DNA of 12,976 nt from positions 1 to 12,976 of the forward strand of contig CAMCWJ010000044.1 of the NCBI GenBank assembly GCA_945882475.1, read 5' to 3'. The notes under the pieces are model-generated. The model was not told where the DNA came from. It saw only the letters and a list, made by a program, of their open reading frames with translations, and searched no databases. This document shows, piece after piece, positions 1-7,050 of the stretch; positions within the stretch are counted from its first letter, which is position 1; each line of letters starts with the position of its first letter. Made by a program: the position numbers and the translations under genes. Origin of the DNA: Bifidobacterium breve (GTDB taxonomy: Bacteria; Actinomycetota; Actinomycetes; Mycobacteriales; Mycobacteriaceae).

Positions 1-2403
1 GTTCGCTTTGAGATAGGCGGTCCAATACGACACCAGGCCGTAGCCGGCCGCGTGCGACTTGTTGAACGCGTAGTCGGCGAACGGCAGGATGGTGTCCCAC
101 AACACCTTGATCGCACCGGCCGAGAATCCGTTGGCCCGCATGCCCTCGGCGAAGCCCTCGTACTCCTTGTCGAGCACATCGCGTTTCTTCTTACCCATCG
201 CCTTGCGCAGAATGTCGGCTCGGGCCAGGGAATAGCCCGCGACGCGTTGCGCGATGCGCATGATCTGTTCCTGGTAGACAATCAGGCCGTAGGTCTCGGC
301 CAGCACGTCCTGCAGTGGTTCGGCCAACTCGGGGTGGATCGGCTTGATCGCCTGACGGCCGTTCTTGCGGTCGGCGTAGTCGTTGTGGGCGTTGACCCCC
401 ATCGGGCCCGGCCGGTACAGCGCGAGCACCGCGACGATGTCGGCGAAACCCGTGGGCTGCATGCGGCGAAGGAGATCCCGCATCGGGCCGCCGTCGAGTT
501 GGAACACCCCCAGGGTGTCGCCCCGGGAGAGCAGTTCGAAGGTCGCCGGATCGTCGAGCGTCAACGACTCGAGCACCACGTCGACGCCCCGGTTTGCGGT
601 GATGTTCTCCAGCGCATCGCCGATGATCGTCAGGTTGCGCAGGCCCAGGAAGTCCATCTTGAGCAGGCCGATGGCCTCGCACGACGGATAGTCCCAACCG
701 GTGATGATGGCGCCGTCCTGTGGCCGCTTCCACAGCGGGATCACATCGGTCAGCGGCTCCGAACTCATGATCACCGCGCAGGCGTGCACACCGGCGTTGC
801 GGACCAGACCCTCCAGGCCACGGGCTGTCTCGTAGATCGTCCGGACATCGGGGTCGGAGTCGATCAACCCGCGCACCTCGGCGGCCTCTTTGTACCGCTC
901 GTGGGTGGGGTCGGTGATCCCGGACAGCGGGATGTCCTTGGCCATGACGGCCGGCGGCAGTGCCTTGGTGATCCGGTCGGCGATGGCGAATCCAGGCTGG
1001 CCGTAGTGCACCCGGGCGGAGTCCTTGAGCGCGGCCTTGGTCTTGATGGTGCCGAAGGTGATGACCTGCGCGACGCGGTCACTACCCCACTTCTCGGCGG
1101 CGTAGCGCACCATCTCGCCGCGGCGGCGGTCGTCGAAGTCGATGTCGATGTCGGGCATCGACGCACGTTCGGGATTGAGGAACCGCTCGAACAGCAGTCC
1201 GTGTTCGATGGGGTCGATATCGGTGATCCGTAGCGCATAGGCGACCAGCGACCCGGCGGCCGAACCGCGGCCCGGGCCGACCCGGATGTCGACCGAGCGG
1301 GCATGGTTGATCAGGTCGGCGACGATGAGGAAGTAGGCCGGGAAACCCTTGTCGCAGATCACGCCGATCTCATAGGCGGCGCGCTCGGAGTAGTCGGCGG
1401 GCACTCCGGCGGGGAAGCGGCGGGCCAGTCCGGCGTCAACCTCCCGGCGCAGCCAACTGGCCTGGGTGTGGCCCTCCGGCACGGGGAACACCGGCATCCG
1501 GTCCCGCGGCTCCCACACCTCGGCGTAGGACTCGACCCGTTCGGCGACCAGCAGGGTCGAGTCACAGGCCTCGGGGATCTCGCGGTCCCAGAGCGCTCGC
1601 ATCTCGGCCGCCGACTTGAGGTAGTACCCGTCGCCGTCGAACTTGAACCGGTTGGGGTCCGACAGCGTCTTGCCGGTCTGCACGCACAGCAGCGCCTCGT
1701 GGCTGTGCGCGGCCTCGCGGGTGACGTAGTGACAGTCGTTGGTGGCCAACGGTGGGATGCCCAGCTTGCGACCGACCTCGAGCAACCCGTCCCGGACCCG
1801 GCGCTCGATCGACAAGCCGTGGTCCATCAATTCGAGGAAGTAGTTCTCCGCGCCGAAGATCTCCCGCCACCGCGCCGCCGATTCCAGCGCCGCAGCGTCC
1901 TGGCCCAGCCGCAGCCGGGTCTGCACCTCCCCGGACGGGCACCCGGTGGTGGCGATGATGCCCGCCGCATGCTCGGCGATGATCTCGGCGTCCATCCGCG
2001 GCCACTTGCCGAGCTGGCCTTCGAACGAGGCCCGGGAGGTCAGGGTGAAGAGATTGCGCAGCCCGGTGGCGTTGTGCGCGACCATGGTCAGGTGCGTGTA
2101 GGCGCCGCTGCCGGAGACGTCGTCGGATTTCTGGCCCGGATCGCCCCACAGAATCCGCCGGGTATCAAAACGGGACCCGGGGGCCACGTAGGCCTCCACG
2201 CCGATGATCGGCTTGATACCCACCTTGGTAGCGGCATGAAAGAACTCGCTGGCCCCGTACATGTTGCCGTGGTCGGTCATGCCGATGGCCGGCATCTCCA
2301 GGCGCTGGGCCTCGGCCAGCATGGGGGTGATCTTGGCGGCACCGTCGAGCATTGAGTACTCGGTGTGGTTGTGCAGATGCACGAACGAGTCGGTGGTGGC
2401 CAT
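1..2403 (-). CDS. dnaE1: DNA polymerase III alpha subunit DnaE1, 3'-truncated by window edge
   Basis: This is the catalytic subunit of the replicative C-family polymerase, which copies the chromosome as part of the Pol III holoenzyme. The visible 801 residues start at ATG (2401-2403, complement) and are open to position 1. The N-terminal PHP domain (about 1-280) opens with HLHNHTEYSMLDG. It retains all nine metal-ligand positions known from mycobacterial DnaE1 proofreading: H11, H13, D20, H45, E70, H104, C155, D223 and H225. The polymerase palm has the acidic cluster PDIDIDFD (D418/D420/D422), KMDFLGL (D584) and the glycine-rich GPGRGSAAGS (377-386). The family is about 1180 residues long, so roughly 380 C-terminal residues (OB fold, clamp- and tau-binding region) lie outside. 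There is no good Shine-Dalgarno sequence; a TAAACT -10-like box lies 9 bp before the ATG. It sits 74 bp behind a small membrane-protein gene on the same strand. It is DnaE1 rather than the mutasome DnaE2 because it has an intact PHP site and neighbours the rluD/lspA/ileS cluster. Confidence 0.97.
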   Translation of the reverse strand, partial: MATTDSFVHLHNHTEYSMLDGAAKITPMLAEAQRLEMPAIGMTDHGNMYGASEFFHAATKVGIKPIIGVEAYVAPGSRFDTRRILWGDPGQKSDDVSGSGAYTHLTMVAHNATGLRNLFTLTSRASFEGQLGKWPRMDAEIIAEHAAGIIATTGCPSGEVQTRLRLGQDAAALESAARWREIFGAENYFLELMDHGLSIERRVRDGLLEVGRKLGIPPLATNDCHYVTREAAHSHEALLCVQTGKTLSDPNRFKFDGDGYYLKSAAEMRALWDREIPEACDSTLLVAERVESYAEVWEPRDRMPVFPVPEGHTQASWLRREVDAGLARRFPAGVPADYSERAAYEIGVICDKGFPAYFLIVADLINHARSVDIRVGPGRGSAAGSLVAYALRITDIDPIEHGLLFERFLNPERASMPDIDIDFDDRRRGEMVRYAAEKWGSDRVAQVITFGTIKTKAALKDSARVHYGQPGFAIADRITKALPPAVMAKDIPLSGITDPTHERYKEAAEVRGLIDSDPDVRTIYETARGLEGLVRNAGVHACAVIMSSEPLTDVIPLWKRPQDGAIITGWDYPSCEAIGLLKMDFLGLRNLTIIGDALENITANRGVDVVLESLTLDDPATFELLSRGDTLGVFQLDGGPMRDLLRRMQPTGFADIVAVLALYRPGPMGVNAHNDYADRKNGRQAIKPIHPELAEPLQDVLAETYGLIVYQEQIMRIAQRVAGYSLARADILRKAMGKKKRDVLDKEYEGFAEGMRANGFSAGAIKVLWDTILPFADYAFNKSHAAGYGLVSYWTAYLKAN

Positions 2404-2412
2404 AGGCCCGTC

Positions 2413-2418
2413 AGTTTA
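2413..2418 (-). promoter_or_regulatory. Candidate -10 box for dnaE1
   Basis: The minus strand reads TAAACT, which fits the mycobacterial TANNNT -10 pattern. It ends 9 nt before the dnaE1 ATG, so a transcript from it would have almost no leader. The absence of a Shine-Dalgarno sequence before that ATG is consistent. No TTGACA-like -35 is visible. The gene could equally be read through from the upstream genes. Confidence 0.35.
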
Positions 2419-2477
2419 GGCCCGGCCGGTGACGCGTTCGGCGTGTCCGCCGGCCGTGTCTCGCGGCGGATCCGAAC

Positions 2478-3059
2478 TCAGGTCTCGTCGCGCAGCATCC
2501 GGGTGATCTCCGTGGCCTGCTCAGGGGTCAACTCCCCGCTCAACTGCAGCACCTGCCCGTCGATCGGGGCGCTGATCTTGGGGCCCCAGACGACCGTCCC
2601 GGCGCGCACGAAGGCGACCTGCTGGCCCACCCGGTCCGCGGTGAACCGGGCGAAATCCTGGGCCGATTCGTTGGTCATTGACATCTGCACCGTTTCGGCG
2701 CCGGTCAGCGGGTTGCGGAACGAGTCGGCGTTGGTCAGTTGCAGCCGGATTCCCTCCGGGCCGAGTTGGTAAACCGCGGTCCGGTTGATGTCGCAGACCC
2801 GCATCGGCGCCTCGGGTGGGACGGGCGTGGCCGGTGGGCACTGGGCCGGGGTGGTGACGAACGCGCTGATCACCGGCCGGACCGGCAGCGGCTTGATGGT
2901 CAGGGCGGGTGCGGTGGTCGGCGCGGCGATCGGGGTGTCGGACTCGCGGTTGAGCATGGGCACCAGCAATACGCCGATGACGGGCACCACGATCGCGACT
3001 GCAGCCAGCGCTGCGGTGGCGGCGATCAACATCCGGCGGCGGCGTTTGGTGTCCATCAT
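2478..3059 (-). CDS. Membrane-anchored protein with a stand-alone SecD P1-head-like domain
   Basis: This encodes 193 residues from the first of two consecutive ATGs (3057-3059; the second is 3054-3056). A basic start (KRRRRM, 5-10) precedes one hydrophobic segment (about 11-34), so an N-in anchor with the rest outside the membrane is predicted. A Pro/Thr/Ala-rich linker (41-85) contains C74, and C89 lies just after it. Residues about 94-192 resemble the SecDF P1-head subdomain: an Ala-Val-Tyr-x-Leu-Gly-Pro strand, then MTNESAQDFARFT, a V-G-Q-Q-V-A-F-V-x-x-G strand, GPKISAPIDG (159-168) and a final LTPEQATEI helix. In SecD this domain takes part in late steps of protein export. Here there is no RND membrane bundle, so transport activity is not implied and the function is unknown. 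GGAAAGG lies 15 nt before the first ATG, inside the palindrome AAGGTACCTT. The reading frame stays open farther upstream but would overlap the rluD end, and the basic-hydrophobic start fixes the shorter form. Confidence 0.85.
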   Translation of the reverse strand: MMDTKRRRRMLIAATAALAAVAIVVPVIGVLLVPMLNRESDTPIAAPTTAPALTIKPLPVRPVISAFVTTPAQCPPATPVPPEAPMRVCDINRTAVYQLGPEGIRLQLTNADSFRNPLTGAETVQMSMTNESAQDFARFTADRVGQQVAFVRAGTVVWGPKISAPIDGQVLQLSGELTPEQATEITRMLRDET

Positions 3060-3120
3060 GATGGCGACAAGGTACCTTTCCGACTCCGGCGCGGCGCGGG
3101 CGGCGCGGGCCGAATGGCGC

Positions 3121-4047
3121 TCACGAGTCCGTGCGCAGCACGTCCAGGGCGTGCTGCAGATCGGCGGGATAGGGACTGGTGATTTCGATGTGCCGGCCGT
3201 CGCCCGGGTGGGTGAACGCCAGCGAGCGGGCGTGCAGCCATTGCCGTTGCAGACCCAGCCGCTTGGCCAGCACCGGGTCGGCGCCATAGGTCAGATCCCC
3301 GGCGCACGGGTGGCGCAGAGCGGCGAAGTGCACCCGGATCTGATGGGTGCGGCCGGTTTCGAGGTGGACGTCGAGCAGGCTGGCCGCACGGAACATCTCG
3401 AGGGTGTCGTAATGGGTGACGCTGGGCCGGCCGTTCTCGGTCACCGCGAACTTCCAGTCGTTGCCGCGACTGCGCCCGATCGGGGCGTCGATGGTTCCGC
3501 TGGAGGGGTCCGGATGTCCTTGCACCACAGCGTGATACCGCTTGTCGACGGTGCGCTGCTTGAATGCCCGCTTGAGCACGGTGTAGGCCCGCTCGGACAG
3601 CGCCACGACCATCACGCCCGAGGTGCCGACGTCGAGGCGTTGCACGATGCCCTGCCGTTCGTGGATCCCGGAGGTGCTGACCCGGAAACCTGCCGCGGCC
3701 AGCCCGCCGAGCACGGTCGGGCCGTGCCAGCCCACCGTGGCGTGCGCGGCCACCCCCGGCGGCTTGTCGACGGCGACGATATCGTCATCGGAGTACAGGA
3801 TCGTCATGCCCTCAAGGTGAACCGGCGTATTCTCCACGGGCGCAGGCGATTCCGGCAGTTGCACGGTAAGCCACGCGCCGGCCTCGAGCCGATCGGACTT
3901 CCCGGCCCGGATCCCGTCGATCTGGACCCCACCGTCCTCGGCGACGGCCGCGGCAGCGGTGCGGGACAAACCGAGCAGCCTGGCCAGTCCGGCATCGACC
4001 CGCATGCCGCCCAATCCGTCCGGAATCGCCAGGGACCGTTCGCCCAT
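3121..4047 (-). CDS. rluD: RluA/RluD-family 23S rRNA pseudouridine synthase
   Basis: This 308-residue protein is predicted to isomerise uridine to pseudouridine in 23S rRNA in the cytoplasm. An N-terminal S4-like RNA-binding region (about 16-63) is followed by the synthase domain. Landmarks are VAVDKPPGVAAH (91-102), the catalytic motif RLDVGTSG with nucleophile D139, KRYHAVV (169-175) and GRTHQIRVH (232-240). The residue before RLD is Gln where many RluA-family enzymes have His. The family and catalytic residue are clear. The exact uridine(s) modified cannot be read from sequence, so the RluD name is by family (the M. tuberculosis counterpart is Rv1540). The ATG (4045-4047) shares one base with the lspA stop (TGATG), which implies translational coupling and fixes the start; a longer in-frame version would lie inside lspA. 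It is followed after 61 bp by the SecD-P1-head-like gene. Confidence 0.93.
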   Translation of the reverse strand: MGERSLAIPDGLGGMRVDAGLARLLGLSRTAAAAVAEDGGVQIDGIRAGKSDRLEAGAWLTVQLPESPAPVENTPVHLEGMTILYSDDDIVAVDKPPGVAAHATVGWHGPTVLGGLAAAGFRVSTSGIHERQGIVQRLDVGTSGVMVVALSERAYTVLKRAFKQRTVDKRYHAVVQGHPDPSSGTIDAPIGRSRGNDWKFAVTENGRPSVTHYDTLEMFRAASLLDVHLETGRTHQIRVHFAALRHPCAGDLTYGADPVLAKRLGLQRQWLHARSLAFTHPGDGRHIEITSPYPADLQHALDVLRTDS

Positions 4048-4607
4048 CAGGGACTCTCCGACCGGCGGTCGGGACGGTCGAAGTCGTAACCGAACAGCGA
4101 CAGGCCGACCAGCAGGATCGCCCCACCCACCACGGCCGGGTCGGCGACGTTGAACACCGGCCACCAGCCGATGGACAGGAAGTCCACCACGTGGCCGCGC
4201 AACGGCCCGGGCGAGCGGAAGAACCGATCCACCAGGTTGCCCGTCGCGCCGCCGAGGATCATTCCCAGCCCCACGGCCCACCACGGCGAGAGCAGCCGAC
4301 GCCCCATCCAGATGATGCCGACCACCACCCCGGTCGCAACCAGGGTCAGCACCCAGGTGTAGCCGGTCGCCATCGAGAACGCCGCACCCGAGTTGCGGAC
4401 CAGCGTCCAGGTGACCGTGTCGCCGATGATCGACACCGGCCGGCCGGGTGTCAGCAACTCGACGGCCAGAACCTTGGTCACGATGTCCAGCGCCAGCACC
4501 ACCGCGGCGACCGCGAGCAGTAGGCCCAGCCGGCGCCGGGGCGGCGAAGCGTCGATCTCGGCCCCGACGGGAAGAGGCTCAGCGCCGAGCGCGGGTTCGT
4601 CGGTCAC
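4047..4607 (-). CDS. lspA: Lipoprotein signal peptidase (signal peptidase II)
   Basis: LspA is the inner-membrane aspartic protease that cleaves the signal peptide of prolipoproteins at the lipidated Cys. The 186-residue reading from GTG (4605-4607) has a short charged N-terminus and four hydrophobic segments (about 28-48, 83-101, 107-124, 150-173). Family motifs present are DIVTK (41-45), RNSGAAFS (71-78), GATGNLVDRF with catalytic D127, and FNVADPAV with catalytic D156. An in-frame ATG farther upstream (4710-4712) would make the gene run across the start of divergent ansA, so GTG was chosen; a GGAG lies only 2 nt before it, which is tight. The product ends in a hydrophilic Asp/Arg-rich tail and its stop overlaps the rluD start. 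The start codon is less certain than the identity. Confidence 0.94.
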   Translation of the reverse strand: MTDEPALGAEPLPVGAEIDASPPRRRLGLLLAVAAVVLALDIVTKVLAVELLTPGRPVSIIGDTVTWTLVRNSGAAFSMATGYTWVLTLVATGVVVGIIWMGRRLLSPWWAVGLGMILGGATGNLVDRFFRSPGPLRGHVVDFLSIGWWPVFNVADPAVVGGAILLVGLSLFGYDFDRPDRRSESP

Positions 4608-4686
4608 GGCTCCATCATCCCCTAGGCCGGTCGCCGCGCTGTCGCCGAGCCATTCCAATACGACGGGCGGCTGCCATGATGTCGAC
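4608..4686. promoter_or_regulatory. Divergent lspA/ansA intergenic region
   Basis: This 79-bp gap must hold the ansA promoter and probably one for lspA-rluD. I see no convincing -35/-10 pair on either strand. A perfect 10-bp palindrome, ATGTCGACAT (4679-4688), runs into the ansA start codon; it may be chance. Confidence 0.4.
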
Positions 4687-5625
4687 ATGCCGCGACTTGT
4701 CGTCATCACCACCGGCGGGACGATCGCGACCAGTCACGACCAGGACGGGGTGCTGCGGCCCTCCCGGACCGGCGATGAGGTATCGGCGGGACTCGACGTC
4801 GATGTGGTGGACCTGTTCGCGATGGACAGCTCTCAGTTGAGTCCGGCGGACTGGGTGCGGATCGGCGCCGCCGCCGAGGACGCCGCAGCCGGCGGGGCCG
4901 ACGGAATCGTCGTGACCCACGGCACCGACACCATGGAGGAGACCGCGCTGTGGCTGGACCTCGGCTACCGCGGCCGGGCGCCGGTGGTGCTGACCGGCGC
5001 GGCCCGCCCGGCCGACGATCCGGACCCCGACGGCCCGGCAAACCTGCGCGACGCACTGGCGGTCGCTGCCGATCCCGCGGCCGCCGACCTTGGCGTCCTG
5101 CTGAGTTTCGCCGGTGTGGTGTGGGCCCCGCTGGGCACCTCCAAGCTGGGTGGCAAGGCGGTGTTCGGCGGCGCACCCGCGTTAGGTGAGGTCTACGGCG
5201 GGCGGTTCCGCCTGACCGGAGGCAAGGACCGCCCCTACCTCGGTCCGCTGCGCGTGACCCCGCGGGTCGACATCGTGGCGGCCTATCCCGGCGCCGACAG
5301 CACCGCTATCGAGGCGTTCGCCGCGGCCGGTGCCCGTGGACTGGTACTGGAGGCGACCGGATCGGGCAATGCCGGCGACCCGGTGATCGAGGCGGTGGCC
5401 CGAGTCTGCGCCCGCGGCATCGCGGTGGCGGTGACCACCCGGGTACCGGGCGGACGGGCCGTCGCGGACTACGGCCCCGGCCGGGACCTGCTCGGCGCAG
5501 GGGCGGTGATGGCGCCGGGACTGCGGGCCGGCCAGGCCCGAGTGCTGGTGATGGCGGCACTCGCCGCCGGGTTACCCGTCGCCGACGTCCTGGCCCGCTG
5601 GTGCCCCGCTGTCAGCAGCACCTGA
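4687..5625 (+). CDS. ansA: L-asparaginase (type I/II fold)
   Basis: This 312-residue enzyme hydrolyses L-asparagine to aspartate and ammonia. The first active-site motif TTGGTIA (8-14, nucleophile T12) sits at the extreme N-terminus with no signal peptide, so a cytoplasmic enzyme is predicted from this sequence. The second motif is VTHGTDTMEE (76-85) with T80-D81. S48/S49 and K153 (in GTSKLGG) fit the remaining pocket positions of the family. The C-terminal part (about 195-312) is the smaller asparaginase lobe. The ATG at 4687 is the only sensible start, since a nearby ATG pair (4676, 4679) is out of frame. It is the only plus-strand gene between lspA and dinB, the same inversion as in M. tuberculosis (Rv1538c). 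Its last 54 bp overlap the end of dinB, and its stop lies in the loop of a duplicated hairpin, so the last few residues may be recently changed. Confidence 0.95.
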   Translation: MPRLVVITTGGTIATSHDQDGVLRPSRTGDEVSAGLDVDVVDLFAMDSSQLSPADWVRIGAAAEDAAAGGADGIVVTHGTDTMEETALWLDLGYRGRAPVVLTGAARPADDPDPDGPANLRDALAVAADPAAADLGVLLSFAGVVWAPLGTSKLGGKAVFGGAPALGEVYGGRFRLTGGKDRPYLGPLRVTPRVDIVAAYPGADSTAIEAFAAAGARGLVLEATGSGNAGDPVIEAVARVCARGIAVAVTTRVPGGRAVADYGPGRDLLGAGAVMAPGLRAGQARVLVMAALAAGLPVADVLARWCPAVSST

Positions 5626-7041
5626 GTGCTCTGACACTTCGGCCCCAGAGTCAGCAGCACCTGAGTGCTCTGACACTTCGGCCCCGGAGTCCGGCCAGTC
5701 CAGACTGTCCACCGGGTTGGCACTGCTCAGTTCGGCGCTGTCGCGTTCGACGCTGCCGGCCGCAAAGGTCCGCATGACGCCAGGACCGCTGAGCCGGGTC
5801 TCGAACCGCACGCTCACCACACCGTGGCCGGCGCCCTGCACCCAGCCGTGGCCGAACTCCGGATGGGTGACGTCGTCGCCGATCCGCCACCCCGCCGCCG
5901 GAGTCGCCGTCGCCGGCTCGGGAACCGGAATTCGGGCCAACTCAGATCTCTGGGCCAACTCCACCTCCTGCTGTTCGAGTTCCGGGAACAGCGACTCCTG
6001 AAGAACGTCGCTGAGACCGGAAAACCCCACTCCCAGAAGGCGAATCGGTCCGATCTCACGCGGATCGAGCAGCAGGCGGTGCACCGTCGCAGCCAGCGCA
6101 CCGGCGTCGGCGGTGGCATACGGCAGGGTGGCCGAGCGGGTCAGCGTCGACATGTCCGCCTTCTTGAGCTTCACCGTCACCGTGCGGGCGCCCCGGCCGT
6201 CGCGGGCCAGCCGGCGATGGGCATGCTCGGCAATCGGAGCAGCGGCCTCACGCAGTGCCTCCAGCGTCATGAGGTCGGCGGCGAAGGTGGATTCAGCACT
6301 GATCTGTTTGGCCTCGGCGCGTTCGGTCACCGGCCGGTCGTCAATGCCGCGGGCCAACCGGTGCAGTGCGGGGCCGATGGTGGCGCCGAGGATGCTCGCC
6401 GACTCGGCGTCGGTCAACGCGGCCAGTTGCCCGACCGTCTCGACACCGAGCCGGTGCAGCCTCTCCTCGGCCACCGGGCCGATGCCCCACAGCCGGCGGA
6501 CCGGCAGCCCGTCGAGAAGTGCGCGCTCCTCGTCGGGCCGGATCACCCGCACGCCATCGGGTTTGGCCAGTCCCGAGGCAATCTTGGCGATCTGCTTTCC
6601 CGAGCCCGCGCCTACCGAGGCCACCAGCCCGGTCTGTTCGCGCACCCGGCGGCGCAGGTGTGCACAGAACTCCTGCACCTGGAGCGGTGTCGCGCCGATG
6701 AGTTCGGCGGGTTCACCGAACGCCTCGTCGAAGGACAGCTGCTCGAGCACCGGAACCAGGGCTCGGACGGTGTCGAGAACTCGTCGGCTGGCAACCGAGT
6801 ACACCGCGCCGCGGGGCGGCAACACCACCGCCGCCACACCGATCAGCCGTCGCGCCTGGTGCACCGGCATCGCCGAACGGGCCCCGAACACCCGGGCCTC
6901 GTAGCTGGCGCCGGCCACCACGCCGCGCCCGCCCATTCCCCCGACTAGAACCGGCCGACCCCGCAGCGTCGGGCGGGTGAGCTGCTCCACGGACGCGAAG
7001 AACGCGTCCATGTCGAAGTGCAGCACCCAGCGCTCGGCCAC
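5572..7041 (-). CDS. dinB: DNA polymerase IV (Y-family, DinX/DinB1 type) with C-terminal extension
   Basis: This is a 489-residue translesion DNA polymerase. Catalytic acids are in HFDMDAFFASVE (D10; D12 adjacent) and LSFDEAF (D105/E106); F15 is the expected steric-gate aromatic. Palm and fingers fill about 1-170, the thumb (helix-hairpin-helix, LWGIGPV 184-190) 170-235, and the little finger 245-345. QESLF (348-352) matches the beta-clamp-binding QxxLF motif at the usual place after the little finger. Residues about 386-428 (IGDDVTHPEFGHGWV, then a VVSVRF strand) resemble the Tudor-like C-terminal domain of UvrD/PcrA helicases. The tail (430-489) is acidic, Ser/Ala-rich and includes two 13-residue repeats from the DNA duplication, so it is probably disordered. 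The GTG start (7039-7041) lies 9 bp after the ileS stop, with no strong ribosome site, suggesting an ileS-dinB operon. The C-terminal 18 codons overlap ansA antisense. The conserved order with ileS and ansA identifies the DinX branch. Confidence 0.94.
   Translation of the reverse strand: MAERWVLHFDMDAFFASVEQLTRPTLRGRPVLVGGMGGRGVVAGASYEARVFGARSAMPVHQARRLIGVAAVVLPPRGAVYSVASRRVLDTVRALVPVLEQLSFDEAFGEPAELIGATPLQVQEFCAHLRRRVREQTGLVASVGAGSGKQIAKIASGLAKPDGVRVIRPDEERALLDGLPVRRLWGIGPVAEERLHRLGVETVGQLAALTDAESASILGATIGPALHRLARGIDDRPVTERAEAKQISAESTFAADLMTLEALREAAAPIAEHAHRRLARDGRGARTVTVKLKKADMSTLTRSATLPYATADAGALAATVHRLLLDPREIGPIRLLGVGFSGLSDVLQESLFPELEQQEVELAQRSELARIPVPEPATATPAAGWRIGDDVTHPEFGHGWVQGAGHGVVSVRFETRLSGPGVMRTFAAGSVERDSAELSSANPVDSLDWPDSGAEVSEHSGAADSGAEVSEHSGAADSGAPAGQDVGDG
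5611..5635 (+). terminator. Hairpin with the ansA stop codon in its loop (copy 1), possible terminator
   Basis: Arms GTCAG-C-AGCAC and GTGCT-CTGAC pair over 10 bp with one bulged C around the 4-nt loop CTGA. That loop includes the ansA TGA (5623-5625). It lies between convergent genes, where a bidirectional terminator would be useful. No T-tract follows on either strand, so intrinsic termination is only a possibility; an RNA 3'-end stabiliser is another. Confidence 0.5.
5650..5674 (+). terminator. Second copy of the ansA-end hairpin
   Basis: The same bulged 10-bp stem and CTGA loop recur exactly 39 bp after the first. This copy lies wholly downstream of the ansA stop and inside the DinB C-terminal coding sequence. 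If the first copy ends or protects the ansA transcript, this one would act as a backup. Confidence 0.45.
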
Positions 7042-7050
7042 GGACCGGAC

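Larger units (their letters stand above)
5611..5688. repeat. 39-bp tandem duplication at the ansA/dinB junction
   Basis: Two adjacent 39-bp units (5611-5649 and 5650-5688) differ at one base near their ends (CCCCAGA versus CCCCGGA). A degenerate fragment flanks the first unit at about 5603-5610. The unit is a multiple of three. On the minus strand it encodes DSGAEVSEHSGAA twice in DinB, followed by a third partial DSGA. On the plus strand the first unit contains the ansA stop codon. The duplication therefore lengthens DinB without shifting its frame and leaves a second copy of the ansA end downstream of its stop. Confidence 0.95.

Noticed and set aside
52..2355. Long plus-strand open frames (393 and 350 codons) opposite dnaE1
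   Set aside because: They have no family motifs and are His/Gly/Val/Asp-rich. They are typical of the antisense of a high-GC gene, and the minus frame is plainly dnaE1.
3069..3078. Perfect palindrome AAGGTACCTT upstream of the SecD-P1-head-like gene as an operator
   Set aside because: It is only 10 bp, and half of it is the GGAAAGG ribosome-site region. There is not enough to call a binding site.
3060..3287. N-terminal extension of the SecD-P1-head-like protein
   Set aside because: It would overlap the rluD 3' end in another frame. The basic-hydrophobic anchor starting at 3059 looks like a true N-terminus.
2785..4089. 434-codon plus-strand open frame
   Set aside because: It runs antisense across the rluD-type gene and the SecD-P1-head-like gene, both of which have clear motifs. 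It has no recognisable domain.
4608..4712. Longer lspA from ATG 4710-4712
   Set aside because: It would overlap the start of divergent ansA and add an unconserved hydrophilic extension. GTG 4605-4607 gives a normal LspA length.
5824..6948. 374-codon plus-strand open frame opposite dinB
   Set aside because: It is a shadow of the polymerase IV gene, low in complexity and without motifs.
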